Both the position numbers and the translations under genes were made by a program. Source: CAZSSM01 sp964609385 (lineage in GTDB: Bacteria > Planctomycetota > Planctomycetia > Isosphaerales > Isosphaeraceae). From it: a stretch of 44,283 bases of DNA. The notes beneath the pieces are model-generated. The model searched no databases, had not been told where the DNA came from, and worked only from the letters and a program-made list of their open reading frames with translations. The DNA is taken from assembly GCA_964609385.1 (NCBI GenBank), contig CAZSSM010000058.1:1-44283 (forward strand), in the 5' to 3' direction. Within the stretch, counting starts at the first letter, position 1. Every line of letters begins with the position of its first letter. Of the stretch, positions 1 to 8,233 are shown piece after piece.

Positions 1-1770
1 ATGATGACCCAGATCGTCTTCCAGTACGGCGCCGAGGCCCAGGATCGGGTTGAGGGACTCAGACGGATCGAGCAGGTCATTGGCCTGGTAACGCTCCTGG
101 TCCTGCTGGCCGAGGCCACCCTCGTCTTCGAGCCGGCCGTCTGGATGATTCGACGCGCCCTCCATGAGGCCGAGGAGGCCAATCGCGCCAAAGACGAATT
201 CCTTGCCAACGTCAGTCACGAAATCCGAACGCCCCTTAATGGTGTAATTGGCATGACTTATGTTGTTTTGAATTCAAAAATCTCGAATTCCACACGTCAC
301 CATATTGAGATCATCCGGACCAGCGGCGAGACCCTCCTGACATTGATCAACCAGATCCTCGACTTCTCCAAGCTGCGTTCGGGCAACCTCGAGCTGGACC
401 GCGTCGAGTTCTCGATCGACGAGTTGATCGAGGAGATCGCCGAGATGCTCGCTGTGCGCGCCCATGCCAAGGGGCTCGAACTGGCCTGCCGGATCGATCG
501 CGCCATGCCGGCCCGGCTCCGGGGGGACCCGGTCCGGATCCGCCAGATCCTCTTCAACCTCGGCAGCAACGCCGTCAAGTTCACCCACGAGGGCGAGGTC
601 CAGATCACCGCCGAGGCCCCGACCCAGAACCGGGATCGAGTGATCCTCCGACTGATCGTTCAGGACACCGGAATCGGGATCCCCCCCGAAAAGCACGCCG
701 CGATCTTCGAAAGCTTCCGCCAGGTGGACGCCTCAACGACCCGCAAGTACGGTGGGACCGGTCTGGGCCTGGCGATCACCCGGCAACTGGTCGAGCGGAT
801 GGGCGGCACCATCGACTTGGAAAGCCGATTGGGGCGCGGCTCGCGGTTCACGATCACACTCACCTTGCCGATCGTCTCGACGGCAAAGAGCCTCAAGCGA
901 CTGCCTTCGGCCACGGTCCTCCAGCGCACCCTGATCGTCGACGACAACGCGACCAACCGCTTGATCCTCGGCGAACTCCTGGAAGGCTGGGGGCTCCGCC
1001 ACTCCGTGGCCGACTCGGCCCTCGAGGCCTTGACGATGCTTCGACGCGCCGCCGGCCAAGGCGATCCGTTCCGCCTCGTCCTGACCGACTTCCAGATGCC
1101 GGAGCGGGACGGCATCGAGTTGACCCGAAAGATCCGTTCGGAATTCGACCCGGATGCCCCGACGATCGTGCTGTTCAGTTCGCTCGACGCCGCCTCCAGC
1201 CGGATCGCCGACCCCGGCTTCGCCGCTCGCCTGACCAAGCCGATCCGCGCCGCGCGGTTATTCACATGCCTCGAGCAATTGGCGAACGGGTCCGCGCTGA
1301 AGCCCGACGACTCCGAGCCACAACCGATCTCCGAAGCCACGACCCAGCTCATTGGACTGGACCATATTCGGATCCTCTTGGTCGAGGACGACCTGCTCAA
1401 CCAGAAGGTGTCCCGCCTGGTCCTCAAGCGGCTGCTGGGCCGTGAACCCGACCTAGTCGTCAACGGCCTCGAAGCCGTTGAGCGGCTCCGCACCCAGCGC
1501 TATGACCTGGTCTTGATGGACTGCATGATGCCGGTTTTGGACGGCTACGAGGCGACGCGGCAGATCCGGGACCCGGCCAGCGCCGTGCTCGATCCCCAAG
1601 TCCGGATCGTCGCCATGACCGCCAACGCCCTCGAACCGGACCGTCGACGCTGCCTCGAGGCCGGCATGGACGACCACCTCCCCAAACCCATCCGCGTCGA
1701 GCAGCTCCGCGAAGTCCTCAACCATTTCCGTCGACCCAACATCGAGCAGCAATCTTGCATTTCGGCATAA
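1..1770 (+). CDS. Hybrid sensor histidine kinase with two receiver domains (5' end outside window)
   Basis: Membrane-linked sensor kinase that should autophosphorylate on a histidine and pass phosphate to its own receivers. A hydrophobic segment lies at residues 26-50 of the visible part. The HisKA H-box follows (SHEIRTPLNG, H73). The HATPase domain has an N-box near 183-194 (ILFNLGSNAVKF), G1 DTGIGIP at 222-228 and G2 GGTGLGLAI at 251-259. Receiver 1 starts at LIVDD (311) with phospho-acceptor D363 (LTDFQMPERDG) and lysine in LTKP. Receiver 2 starts at ILLVEDD (458) with D507 (LVLMDCMMP) and LPKP. The frame is open to base 1, so the first ATG is probably internal and an upstream sensor region is missing. 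No histidine-phosphotransfer domain follows in this protein. Its stop lies 40 bases from the end of the convergent DUF1559 gene. The signal sensed is unknown. Confidence 0.93.
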   Translation: MMTQIVFQYGAEAQDRVEGLRRIEQVIGLVTLLVLLAEATLVFEPAVWMIRRALHEAEEANRAKDEFLANVSHEIRTPLNGVIGMTYVVLNSKISNSTRHHIEIIRTSGETLLTLINQILDFSKLRSGNLELDRVEFSIDELIEEIAEMLAVRAHAKGLELACRIDRAMPARLRGDPVRIRQILFNLGSNAVKFTHEGEVQITAEAPTQNRDRVILRLIVQDTGIGIPPEKHAAIFESFRQVDASTTRKYGGTGLGLAITRQLVERMGGTIDLESRLGRGSRFTITLTLPIVSTAKSLKRLPSATVLQRTLIVDDNATNRLILGELLEGWGLRHSVADSALEALTMLRRAAGQGDPFRLVLTDFQMPERDGIELTRKIRSEFDPDAPTIVLFSSLDAASSRIADPGFAARLTKPIRAARLFTCLEQLANGSALKPDDSEPQPISEATTQLIGLDHIRILLVEDDLLNQKVSRLVLKRLLGREPDLVVNGLEAVERLRTQRYDLVLMDCMMPVLDGYEATRQIRDPASAVLDPQVRIVAMTANALEPDRRRCLEAGMDDHLPKPIRVEQLREVLNHFRRPNIEQQSCISA

Positions 1771-1810
1771 GCCGAAGCGTCGAGAACCACGAACTCGAAA
1801 CGAACCGATT

Positions 1811-2641
1811 TCAGAAGGCCCCGACGATCTCGCGTCCGGATCGGGTCCCGAGCGCGCGCCAGATCTCAGGGTCGATCCGGCCTGTGAGGAATCGGACGCT
1901 GCCGTCGGCGAAGGCGCCGTGGAACCCGTCCGGGTGGAAGCTCGCCGCCGACTTGGTCCGGTAGAGCTGGGAACGCGTCTCGCATCCTCCGGAGAACGGT
2001 GGCAGGAGATGGTCGTAGCCCACGTTGTCGAACCAGGAATAGCCGATCGCCGCGAAGAGCCGGCTTCCCTCATCGGGAGACGCATGCGCCGCGAGGCAGT
2101 CGTCCCGGAAGCGCTCGGGAGGATCGCCGGGGCCATCGACCAGGAGCATCCAGAGGCGCGGGGGGACCGCGTCATCGGAGGGCGCCCACTCGGCCGCCAG
2201 AAGCGTCTGGCTCAGCCCGTCACGGACATCGCGCGAGGAGATGTCGCGCCGATCGACGACCGGGAAGATCCCATCACCGGCCATCTCATGGCTGCCCACA
2301 TTGATGGGATAGCTGTTGACGGTCGGTCGGCTGTCGGGGACCGAGGGGCATCGGAACATCTCCACACCCATCCCGCCGTCGCCACCGACGATGATCGTCA
2401 TGTCGTAGAGCGCCTGCTGCTCCATGTAAGGGAGGATTTGCGTGTGCGCCGAGATGAAGGTGGACGCCACCTCGATCTCCGGATCGTCGGGCGCCACCAC
2501 GGTGTCGAGATATTTGGGATAGGCCCCCCGGCTCGTCTCGAACTGGGCGTTGGCGATCCCGAACTGTCGGAGCCTCGAGGCGCATTGCACCCGGCGGGCC
2601 GCCTCACGGGCCGACTGGACGGCGGGCAGGAGCATCGCCAT
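1811..2641 (-). CDS. DUF1559 (SBP_bac_10-like) protein, N-terminally truncated
   Basis: Planctomycete DUF1559 proteins normally start with a type IV pilin-like leader (FTLIELLVVIAIIG...) followed by LLPAVQSAREAARR. Here the frame begins inside that leader. The first ATG (2641) gives MAMLLPAVQSAREAARR, and the open frame goes back only to a TGA at 2675-2677, reading FLAPLGIIGLL before the ATG. The rest is typical: C-terminal SFHPDGFHGAFADGSVRF and an ending resembling WRALGTRSGREIV. The missing leader carries the prepilin peptidase site and membrane helix, so the product could not be processed or exported normally. The truncating TGA is the stop codon of the neighbouring foreign-looking gene. 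I therefore read this as a gene cut by insertion or rearrangement (or by an assembly join), not as a naturally short paralogue. Confidence 0.85.
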   Translation of the reverse strand: MAMLLPAVQSAREAARRVQCASRLRQFGIANAQFETSRGAYPKYLDTVVAPDDPEIEVASTFISAHTQILPYMEQQALYDMTIIVGGDGGMGVEMFRCPSVPDSRPTVNSYPINVGSHEMAGDGIFPVVDRRDISSRDVRDGLSQTLLAAEWAPSDDAVPPRLWMLLVDGPGDPPERFRDDCLAAHASPDEGSRLFAAIGYSWFDNVGYDHLLPPFSGGCETRSQLYRTKSAASFHPDGFHGAFADGSVRFLTGRIDPEIWRALGTRSGREIVGAF

Positions 2642-2674
2642 GAGCAGCCCGATAATCCCGAGTGGCGCCAGAAA

Positions 2675-4021
2675 TCACCTTGCGATGACCATGGAATGTG
2701 CCCCACGTGCGACCGGAACGGAGTGCTCTGTCTTGATCAACTGCGTGTTGCCTGGATCAAGCGGATCGGTCTGGATCCGCCAAAAATCGATGCTGGAACC
2801 TTCCCGCCGGTCATCGAAGTGATCATAATTCGCAACAGCGAGATAGTTCCCTGAGTTATCGAAGACGGCCGCCTCTGGCAGAATGCCGTCATAGTTGAAC
2901 GTGCCGATCTCCGTCAGATCGCCAGTTGCCTGGTCGAGTGCGGCGAGCGTCATCGACGAATACCAAGTGATCCGCGCATCGTCGTAAGGCAGATAGCTGC
3001 GTTCGAGATTGGTCGTGGCCACCCAGCGGCCGTCCGGCGACACGGCCAGCCCTTCGGGTGAGACACCTGTTATCACCCGATCGACGAACGCATGGCGGAC
3101 CGTTCCGTCGTCGCGGATCTCGGCGTTCATGCGGACCGTCAGCACTGCGCCGCGCGGCGCCTCGATCCAGGTGCCCGCGATGTCCGGGCCCCAGTAGACC
3201 GCGTTCGTCACCGCGTGGCTGCCATCTGGCGTGAAGAAGACGCGGTAGGGCGCGCGCTCGATATCGACGGTGTTTCCAAACGGCGTGATCGTCAGATCGT
3301 CGCCGACCCGGGCGAATTGCATGGTGTTCCCGAACTGGTTGATCCAGACCATGACGTTTTCGTCCGGGTGCCAGTCGATGTCCATGATGTTGTCTTCGCC
3401 AAGCGCGTAGCCTTCGATCACGGGAGAGACAGGCTCGCTCAGGCTGCCATCCGCACCGATCCGGAACAACTGCAACGGCGTTTCGGCCCCCGACCCGCCT
3501 TCGATGGAATAGCTGACGGCCAGGATGTCGCCGGTTGCATTCACGCTCGCCACCAGTGGCCGTCGACCGACTGCCAGGGTCTGAAGGACTTCGGGGGCTG
3601 TGGGGTCCTCGAGGCTGATGACGGTCAAGGTCGACCCGATGGACATGTCGCCGAAGCTGTGGGGCTCGTCATTGTCCGGCCGGGGCGTGAAGGTCTCCAC
3701 GACGAAGGCGAAGCGGCCATCGGGCGTGATCTCGACAGCGGCCGGGGGTCCGGCCACCGAATTCGACGCGAAGACCTCAGCCGCCTGCCAGTCGCGCGGA
3801 TCGCCGTCGAGCGGGATCACGGCGAGCGTGTCCGCGCCCTCTCGCGGGCCAAGCATCCCGTTCACATAGGCTGAGGACACCATGTCCGCGTCCTGGACGG
3901 ACACGATGAACCGTCCCTCGAAATCGAGCTGGCCGCGTGCGTCGCGGGAACCGGCTTCCTGCGCGAAGGCGGGCGCTGTCAGCGCGGTCGACAGAACAAG
4001 GGTGGCTAGCAAGGTCTTCAC
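2675..4021 (-). CDS. Exported beta-propeller protein (YncE/lactonase-like)
   Basis: A 448-residue exported protein of the seven-bladed beta-propeller type. It has a Sec signal peptide (MKTLLATLVLSTALTAPAFA, likely cleavage before Q21). Propeller-like strands recur: ITPDGRFAFVVET, VNATGDILAVSY, FTPDGSHAV, VSPDGRWVATTNLERSYLP and FDNSGNYLAVANYDHFDD. The start is GTG at 4021, preceded by AAAAGAG; no better ATG precedes the signal peptide. It is divergent from the LysR gene with 126 bases between the starts. It is clearly paralogous to the second propeller at 5708, sharing LERSYLP/MERTYLP, GILPEAAVFD/GVLPEDAVFD and the ending RGAH. YncE-like and lactonase-family propellers are often annotated as hydrolases, but no catalytic residue can be assigned here. 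Substrate unknown. Confidence 0.8.
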   Translation of the reverse strand: MKTLLATLVLSTALTAPAFAQEAGSRDARGQLDFEGRFIVSVQDADMVSSAYVNGMLGPREGADTLAVIPLDGDPRDWQAAEVFASNSVAGPPAAVEITPDGRFAFVVETFTPRPDNDEPHSFGDMSIGSTLTVISLEDPTAPEVLQTLAVGRRPLVASVNATGDILAVSYSIEGGSGAETPLQLFRIGADGSLSEPVSPVIEGYALGEDNIMDIDWHPDENVMVWINQFGNTMQFARVGDDLTITPFGNTVDIERAPYRVFFTPDGSHAVTNAVYWGPDIAGTWIEAPRGAVLTVRMNAEIRDDGTVRHAFVDRVITGVSPEGLAVSPDGRWVATTNLERSYLPYDDARITWYSSMTLAALDQATGDLTEIGTFNYDGILPEAAVFDNSGNYLAVANYDHFDDRREGSSIDFWRIQTDPLDPGNTQLIKTEHSVPVARGAHSMVIAR

Positions 4022-4080
4022 GGTGATCTCTTTTCGATGACAGGGGTGCGACGCTTGAACAGCGCCGTTCTCGCCATAAT

Positions 4081-4145
4081 ATTGATCAATGAAGACAGCT
4101 TACGATGCAGTCTCCCAATAAGTTTGATAAGCAGGATTTATCGAA
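4081..4145. promoter_or_regulatory. Candidate LysR operator region between divergent genes
   Basis: The LysR/propeller intergenic region contains a perfect 10-bp palindrome ATTGATCAAT (4081-4090). It also has an interrupted dyad TTTGATAA (4123-4130) / TTTATCGAA (4137-4145) that ends two bases before the LysR ATG. LysR-type regulators commonly bind such dyads between divergent genes and repress themselves. The half-site TTATCG recurs in the palindrome at 7097-7109 upstream of the second propeller. The assignment is inference from position and symmetry. Confidence 0.4.
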
Positions 4146-4147
4146 AC

Positions 4148-4984
4148 ATGTTCGCCCTGACCGACTATGAAACCGTCATCGCCATCGCCGAGGAGGCCCA
4201 TTTTGGTCGGGCCGCGCGGCGTCTGAACGTGACGCAGCCGGCGCTGTCCTCCCGTCTGCGCCGGATCGAGGAGGAGCTCGGCGTGCGCCTTTTCGACCGG
4301 GATCGCGGCGGGGTCAGCGTGACGCCGCCGGGGGAGCAATTCGTCGAAGGGGCGGAGCGCGTGATCACCGCGGCGCAGGAAACGGCGCAGTCCGCCCGCA
4401 ACGCGCAGGCAGGCCTTGGGCAAACCCTGCGCATCGGGATGACGCAGGTGGCGGCCTACCAGATCGTGATCCCGACGCTGGTCGCGTTCCGGGCGCATCA
4501 CCCGCATGCGCGGATCAAGCTGGTCGAAGGGACCACGGCGAGCCTCGAAAAGCGCCTTGAACAGGGGACGATCGACGCCGCCTTCCTGCACCCGCCGGGC
4601 CTGTCCGACACCTTGCTGCTCTCGACGCCTTTGGCATTGTTCGACGGCGACCCCGACCCGCTGCATCGCAAGCCGATGGTCGCATATCCCCGGTCCGAGG
4701 CACCCGTCATGATGGGGACACTTGCACGGCTCGCCACAGAAGGCAGCGGCGAGTATCCGGCCGCCGAAGCCGACACGATGCTGGGCGCGATCATCCTGTC
4801 GCGTGCCGGTTTCGGGCCGTTCGCGGCGACAGCCGATTACCCGTCGCCTTTTGAGAAGACGGAAGCCTGCCTCGCGTCGACCGAAACCGGCCTGACATTC
4901 GAGACCTCGATTGCCCGGCGTCATCTCGACCGAAGACCCATGATCGAAACCCTGTTCAAATCGGCGGTGAAGGCCGCTGCGTAG
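4148..4984 (+). CDS. LysR-family transcriptional regulator
   Basis: DNA-binding regulator with an N-terminal winged helix-turn-helix at residues 2-60 (DYETVIAIAEEAHFGRAARR, then LNVTQPALSSRLRRIEEELG and LFDRDRGGVSVTPPGE). A LysR substrate-binding domain follows from about residue 90 (LRIGMTQVAAYQIVIPTL... VEGTTASLEKRLEQGTIDAAF). I chose ATG 4148 (278 residues) because LysR proteins normally begin a few residues before this HTH; the frame is open further upstream but that stretch has no LysR character. The gene is divergent from propeller 1 and convergent, 17 bases away, with the MBL gene. Known family behaviour predicts control of the divergent gene and probably of the second propeller-MBL operon. 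Effector unknown. Confidence 0.92.
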   Translation: MFALTDYETVIAIAEEAHFGRAARRLNVTQPALSSRLRRIEEELGVRLFDRDRGGVSVTPPGEQFVEGAERVITAAQETAQSARNAQAGLGQTLRIGMTQVAAYQIVIPTLVAFRAHHPHARIKLVEGTTASLEKRLEQGTIDAAFLHPPGLSDTLLLSTPLALFDGDPDPLHRKPMVAYPRSEAPVMMGTLARLATEGSGEYPAAEADTMLGAIILSRAGFGPFAATADYPSPFEKTEACLASTETGLTFETSIARRHLDRRPMIETLFKSAVKAAA

Positions 4985-5001
4985 AGGGTCGCCACAATAC
5001 G

Positions 5002-5703
5002 CTACCTACGGTGCGAGAGCGCCTGGAGCTTTGCACTAAAGGCTTGCGTGACGCGCGTCGGCGCGCCGTGTCCCGGGCAGATCAGATCATCGTCGGCTGC
5101 TGCGGCCGCAAGTGCACCGATGGAGGCGAGACCTGCCGCACGATCCTCGTAAAGGATCGGTTCGCGGGGACCCGCGATGTTCATGATCACGTCGCCGACG
5201 ATCCAGGCGGTTCGACCGTCTGAGAGGACGAGGCCGTAGCCGACCTGACCGGCGGAGTGTCCGGGGAGTGGCAGCACTTTCACCCCACCTATGCTCTCAA
5301 GCGTATCCCCCTCGACAGGGTGTGCGGTGACCGGCTCGACCTCGTCGGGGAACCTGTCCGCCACGATGCGCTTCATCAAACGCCCCAGCATTGTCGGCGA
5401 GGCCGCGCACGGTCTGCGCCACTTGCCCTGTGCCAGCAACTCCGCTTCGGCAGGGTGTGCATGGACATGCGCCCCTGTTTCCGCCGCGATCCGCGCGGCC
5501 GATCCCACGTGGTCGAAATGGACATGGGTCAGAAGAATGTGCCGCACCGGCGGCAGCGGCTTCAGCGCTTGCAGGATCGCGGGCGCGAAGGATGGCTCGC
5601 CCGTGTCGATCAGGATCGTCCCTTCTCCCCGCACAGCGGCGTAAACGTTGGTCATTTTGCGGCTGGCTCGGAACAGGCTCGGGGCGAACTCACGAAAGCG
5701 CAT
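5002..5703 (-). CDS. MBL-fold metallo-hydrolase
   Basis: A 233-residue metallo-beta-lactamase-fold enzyme. The metal-binding set is complete: HVHFDH at 60-65, H149 in LPGHSAGQ, D171 in VGDVIMN and H212 in CPGHGAP, as expected for a dinuclear zinc hydrolase. There is no signal peptide, so it is likely cytosolic. The start is ATG 5703 (MRFREFAPSLFRAS); the frame continues upstream but only through the end of the next gene. It lies 4 bases after the stop of the propeller gene at 5708, so the two are almost certainly one operon. Lactonases, glyoxalase II and other thioester or phosphoester hydrolases share this fold. Pairing with lactonase-like propellers suggests ring-opening or esterase chemistry, but the substrate cannot be read from sequence. 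Confidence 0.88.
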   Translation of the reverse strand: MRFREFAPSLFRASRKMTNVYAAVRGEGTILIDTGEPSFAPAILQALKPLPPVRHILLTHVHFDHVGSAARIAAETGAHVHAHPAEAELLAQGKWRRPCAASPTMLGRLMKRIVADRFPDEVEPVTAHPVEGDTLESIGGVKVLPLPGHSAGQVGYGLVLSDGRTAWIVGDVIMNIAGPREPILYEDRAAGLASIGALAAAAADDDLICPGHGAPTRVTQAFSAKLQALSHRR

Positions 5704-5707
5704 TGTC

Positions 5708-7060
5708 TCAGTCCAGCGCGAAGAGGTCATGAGCGCCGCGGGGCATCGGGATGCGGCGACCGGTGGGGACGATGTCGTCGCCCTCCACCGCGAAGATCTC
5801 GACCCAGCCATCGCTGCGGGGCGCGTCGTGGTCCTGATAGACGACGACGGCCAGCCGGTCGCCATCGGCGTCAAAGACAGCGTCCTCGGGCAGCACGCCC
5901 CGGAAGCCCACCGGCTCCCCAAGCGTTTCCAAGGTCCCCGTCGCGTCATCGACGCGGACAAGCGACAGCGACGACGCCCCGCGCCCCGGCACCAGCGAAA
6001 GCGGCCCGCCGGGCAGATATGTACGTTCCATGTTGACCACCGCCAAAAGGTCGCCTGCGCGATTCATCTCGAAGGTTTCGGGCGATTTCGACACCGTGGC
6101 CGACGACACGACCCCGCGGGCGTCATTCTCGGGCGATAACGCAAAGGAATGCACCTGACCGTCCGCGAGGAACACCGCACCCAGCGGTGTGGGGCCCCAT
6201 TCGACATCCGCGACGAGGAAGTGATCGCCGCTTTGCGTCCAGCGTCCGACGGTCAGCCAGTCGCCGTCCTGTACGGGCGTCTCGGCTTCTGCCGCCATCG
6301 GCACGCCGTCTGCATCGAGCGTGAACCGCACCAGCCCAACGCCGAGATTCGACTGAATGTAGCCCGCCGCCGCGCCCGAGGGATGGATCATCGCGTAGGT
6401 CAGTCCATCGTCAATGTCAGGCCGCGCGGCGATGTCGGGCAGGTCGAGGTCGAAGCTGCGTACTTCCCCCGGTTGCCCGTCGACCAGCGGTACGATGGCA
6501 AGCTCGTTGGAAAGATCCCCGCAGGCGATCAACAGCCAGCCGCCGCCGGGCGCAATGTCGATGCTGTTGGGGCGGCGGCAGACAGGCATGGTCGAGACGA
6601 CCGCGCCGGTGTCCAGATCGACCGTGGTGAGAAGCGTGCCGTTGGGCATCTCCGCAAAGACACTCTCCATCGCCTCGGTGCCCGGCGGCGGTGGGGTGCG
6701 GCCTTCGACCACATAAGCGAAGCGGCCGTCGGCACTGGCCGTCATCGCGCCGGGCCAGCCCATCACGGTGTTGGAGGCTGGCGCCGCCCGCCGTTCCGGG
6801 TTTGTGTCGTTTGGCTCGTCCAGTGCGATCAAAAGGTCTTGCACGCCGTCGATGGGATAAAGCTGACCGTCGGCATAGCCTGTCGCGGCCATGTCGCCGT
6901 CCACCAGCACCAGGAGTCGCGACAGGTCAAACCCGTCCGCGTCTGCACGCGCCTCCGCAATGGCAGGGCTGCGATCCATCAGGTTCCAGCCGCCGATGGC
7001 CAAGACGAGCAGAATGACGAGACCGAGTAAGGCACCGAAGACCCATTTGAAAACGCGCAT
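5708..7060 (-). CDS. Membrane-anchored beta-propeller protein, paralogue of the gene at 2675
   Basis: About 450 residues. An N-terminal membrane helix (WVFGALLGLVILLVLAIGGW) replaces the cleavable signal peptide of its paralogue, so the propeller should sit outside the membrane on an anchor. Propeller motifs include MTASADGRFAYVVEG, IDIAPGGGWLLIACG, FEMNRAGDLLAVVNMERTYLP and FDADGDRLAVVVYQDHD; the end is PRGAHDLFALD. I chose ATG 7060 (MRVFKW); a GTG at 7069 would add three residues. Neither start has a strong ribosome-binding site. The MBL-fold gene follows 4 bases after the stop. A perfect 13-base palindrome (7097-7109) lies about 40 bases upstream. Function unknown beyond the fold. That two paralogues of different topology frame one regulator suggests they act on one extracytoplasmic substrate. 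Confidence 0.8.
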   Translation of the reverse strand: MRVFKWVFGALLGLVILLVLAIGGWNLMDRSPAIAEARADADGFDLSRLLVLVDGDMAATGYADGQLYPIDGVQDLLIALDEPNDTNPERRAAPASNTVMGWPGAMTASADGRFAYVVEGRTPPPPGTEAMESVFAEMPNGTLLTTVDLDTGAVVSTMPVCRRPNSIDIAPGGGWLLIACGDLSNELAIVPLVDGQPGEVRSFDLDLPDIAARPDIDDGLTYAMIHPSGAAAGYIQSNLGVGLVRFTLDADGVPMAAEAETPVQDGDWLTVGRWTQSGDHFLVADVEWGPTPLGAVFLADGQVHSFALSPENDARGVVSSATVSKSPETFEMNRAGDLLAVVNMERTYLPGGPLSLVPGRGASSLSLVRVDDATGTLETLGEPVGFRGVLPEDAVFDADGDRLAVVVYQDHDAPRSDGWVEIFAVEGDDIVPTGRRIPMPRGAHDLFALD

Positions 7061-7096
7061 GTGAAACACTTCTGCTGAACTACAGGAGATATTTAT

Positions 7097-7109
7097 TACG
7101 ATTATCGTA
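7097..7109. promoter_or_regulatory. Perfect palindrome TACGATTATCGTA, candidate LysR box
   Basis: A 13-base perfect dyad (6-1-6) of the form T-N11-A, the classic LysR-type box shape. It lies in an AT-rich stretch just upstream of the propeller-MBL operon on the minus strand. It shares the half-site TTATCG with the dyad beside the LysR gene. No other palindrome in this gap explains operon control. Binding by the LysR protein at 4148 is inference. Confidence 0.4.
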
Positions 7110-7145
7110 TTTTACAAGTCCCGCTTTTTTGAAACTCTGTCGGCG

Positions 7146-7173
7146 ATTGTAGCGTTTCAATCGAAGTGGCACA
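7146..7173 (+). repeat. IS3 terminal inverted repeat (left)
   Basis: Matches the reverse complement of 8571-8598 at 22 of 28 positions. Conserved blocks are ATTGTAG at the outer end and AAGTG-CACA at the inner end. The element proper probably begins at TG 7148. Confidence 0.8.
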
Positions 7174-7180
7174 AGTGGGC

Positions 7181-8233
7181 TCAGTCAGAAGTGACAGTCT
7201 CTCCCCCTTCGAGTGGCAAGGTTCCTTGACGTAATTGCAGGTTCCGCTCGCGGCGACGGTGCCGTGTTTGTGACAGCTTGGTTCGCCTCTCCTCGAAACG
7301 GCGAGCCGGATCGCCTCGGTAGAACTCCCGGGGCGGTAGGTAGCCCAGGGCACTGTGCAGACGCTCCTCGTTGTAGCGACAGACCAGCCGGGCGATCACG
7401 CGCTCGGCGGTCAACAGATCGGTCAACTCCTCCCCGTCCAGGCCCTCGCGGAGCGTCCGGTTGGCTCGCTCCATCAGCCCGTTCTCCTCGGGGCAATGCG
7501 GCTGAATCCGGTGGTGGGCCAGGCCGTTCTCCTGGAGCACGACCCGGAACTCCTGGGAGATATAGCCGCTCCGGTTGTCCGAGCGAATCTCGGGCGTCGA
7601 CGTCGGCTTGCCGTCGGGGCGGCGGGGCAACGTCTCGATCGCCTTCTGGGCCGCCAGGCTCACCGTCAGGCCGTCCATCCCCAGCAGCATCTCGTGGTGG
7701 ACGATGAAGCGGGAGGATTCGTCCAGAAAGGCGACGAAGGAGTAGACCCGGCCCCCGACCTGCACGTGCATCAGGTCGGTGCTCCAGCGTTGATTGGGCC
7801 GGGTGGCCCGTTGCTCGGCGGCCTTCTTCGGCCTGGCCCGCCGACGCCACGGGCAGACCAGGTTCGCCTGCTTTAGGATGCGGTAGACCGTCGAGGGGCT
7901 CAGGAACGCCACGTCCTCGTCGACCATCCTCCAGGCCAGTTCCCGATGCCGAAGCTCGGGGTGTTTGCGGGCATAAGCGATCACCGCCTTCTTCTCCTCG
8001 GAGAGGGCCTCGTACGGCGACACCGCGGGGGGCGGTTCGGCGGGCCGTTGCCGAGCCCAGGCCTCCTCCTTCAGCCAGCGGTAGGAGCTCCGCGGCGCGA
8101 TCCCCAGTACCGCGAGGCTCTTCTTGACCGACCAGCCGCTGCGTCGCTTCGCCGGCTCGACCTCCTCGTGGACCCGCTTTGGAAGCTCGGGGGGCAGCGG
8201 GCCGTGGTCCTCTAACCCGAGCGCCCCTTTTTT
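7181..8233 (-). CDS. IS3-family transposase OrfB (DDE integrase domain), made by -1 frameshift from OrfA
   Basis: Catalytic half of the transposase. An N-terminal helical region (RRSGWSVKKSLAVLGIAPRS) is followed by HTH_21-like HRELAWRMVDEDVAFLSPST and the rve integrase core. Catalytic residues are the first D in RWSTDLMHVQV, the second in IRSDNRSGYIS and E in CPEENGLMERANRTLREGL. The family usually has SDNGS at the second motif; here an arginine (CGG codon) replaces the glycine, a single-base change from GGG that may impair activity. The frame is open upstream to 8533 but has no credible start of its own. I start it at the slippery site, where ribosomes enter from OrfA. It ends at TGA 7181-7183, just inside the left inverted repeat. 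Confidence 0.87.
   Translation of the reverse strand, partial: KKGALGLEDHGPLPPELPKRVHEEVEPAKRRSGWSVKKSLAVLGIAPRSSYRWLKEEAWARQRPAEPPPAVSPYEALSEEKKAVIAYARKHPELRHRELAWRMVDEDVAFLSPSTVYRILKQANLVCPWRRRARPKKAAEQRATRPNQRWSTDLMHVQVGGRVYSFVAFLDESSRFIVHHEMLLGMDGLTVSLAAQKAIETLPRRPDGKPTSTPEIRSDNRSGYISQEFRVVLQENGLAHHRIQPHCPEENGLMERANRTLREGLDGEELTDLLTAERVIARLVCRYNEERLHSALGYLPPREFYRGDPARRFEERRTKLSQTRHRRRERNLQLRQGTLPLEGGETVTSD

Larger units (their letters stand above)
2660..7147. other. Putative horizontally acquired segment: propeller, LysR, MBL, propeller
   Basis: Four genes with alphaproteobacterial-looking protein sequences sit between a truncated planctomycete DUF1559 gene and an IS3-family element. The left edge is sharp: homology to DUF1559 is lost at about 2651-2677, exactly at the stop codon of the first propeller gene. 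The right edge is at or beyond the IS. There is no integrase, tRNA or att-like repeat, so the entry route is not visible. A chimeric assembly would look the same. The origin is an inference from protein style; only the junction is seen directly. Confidence 0.55.
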
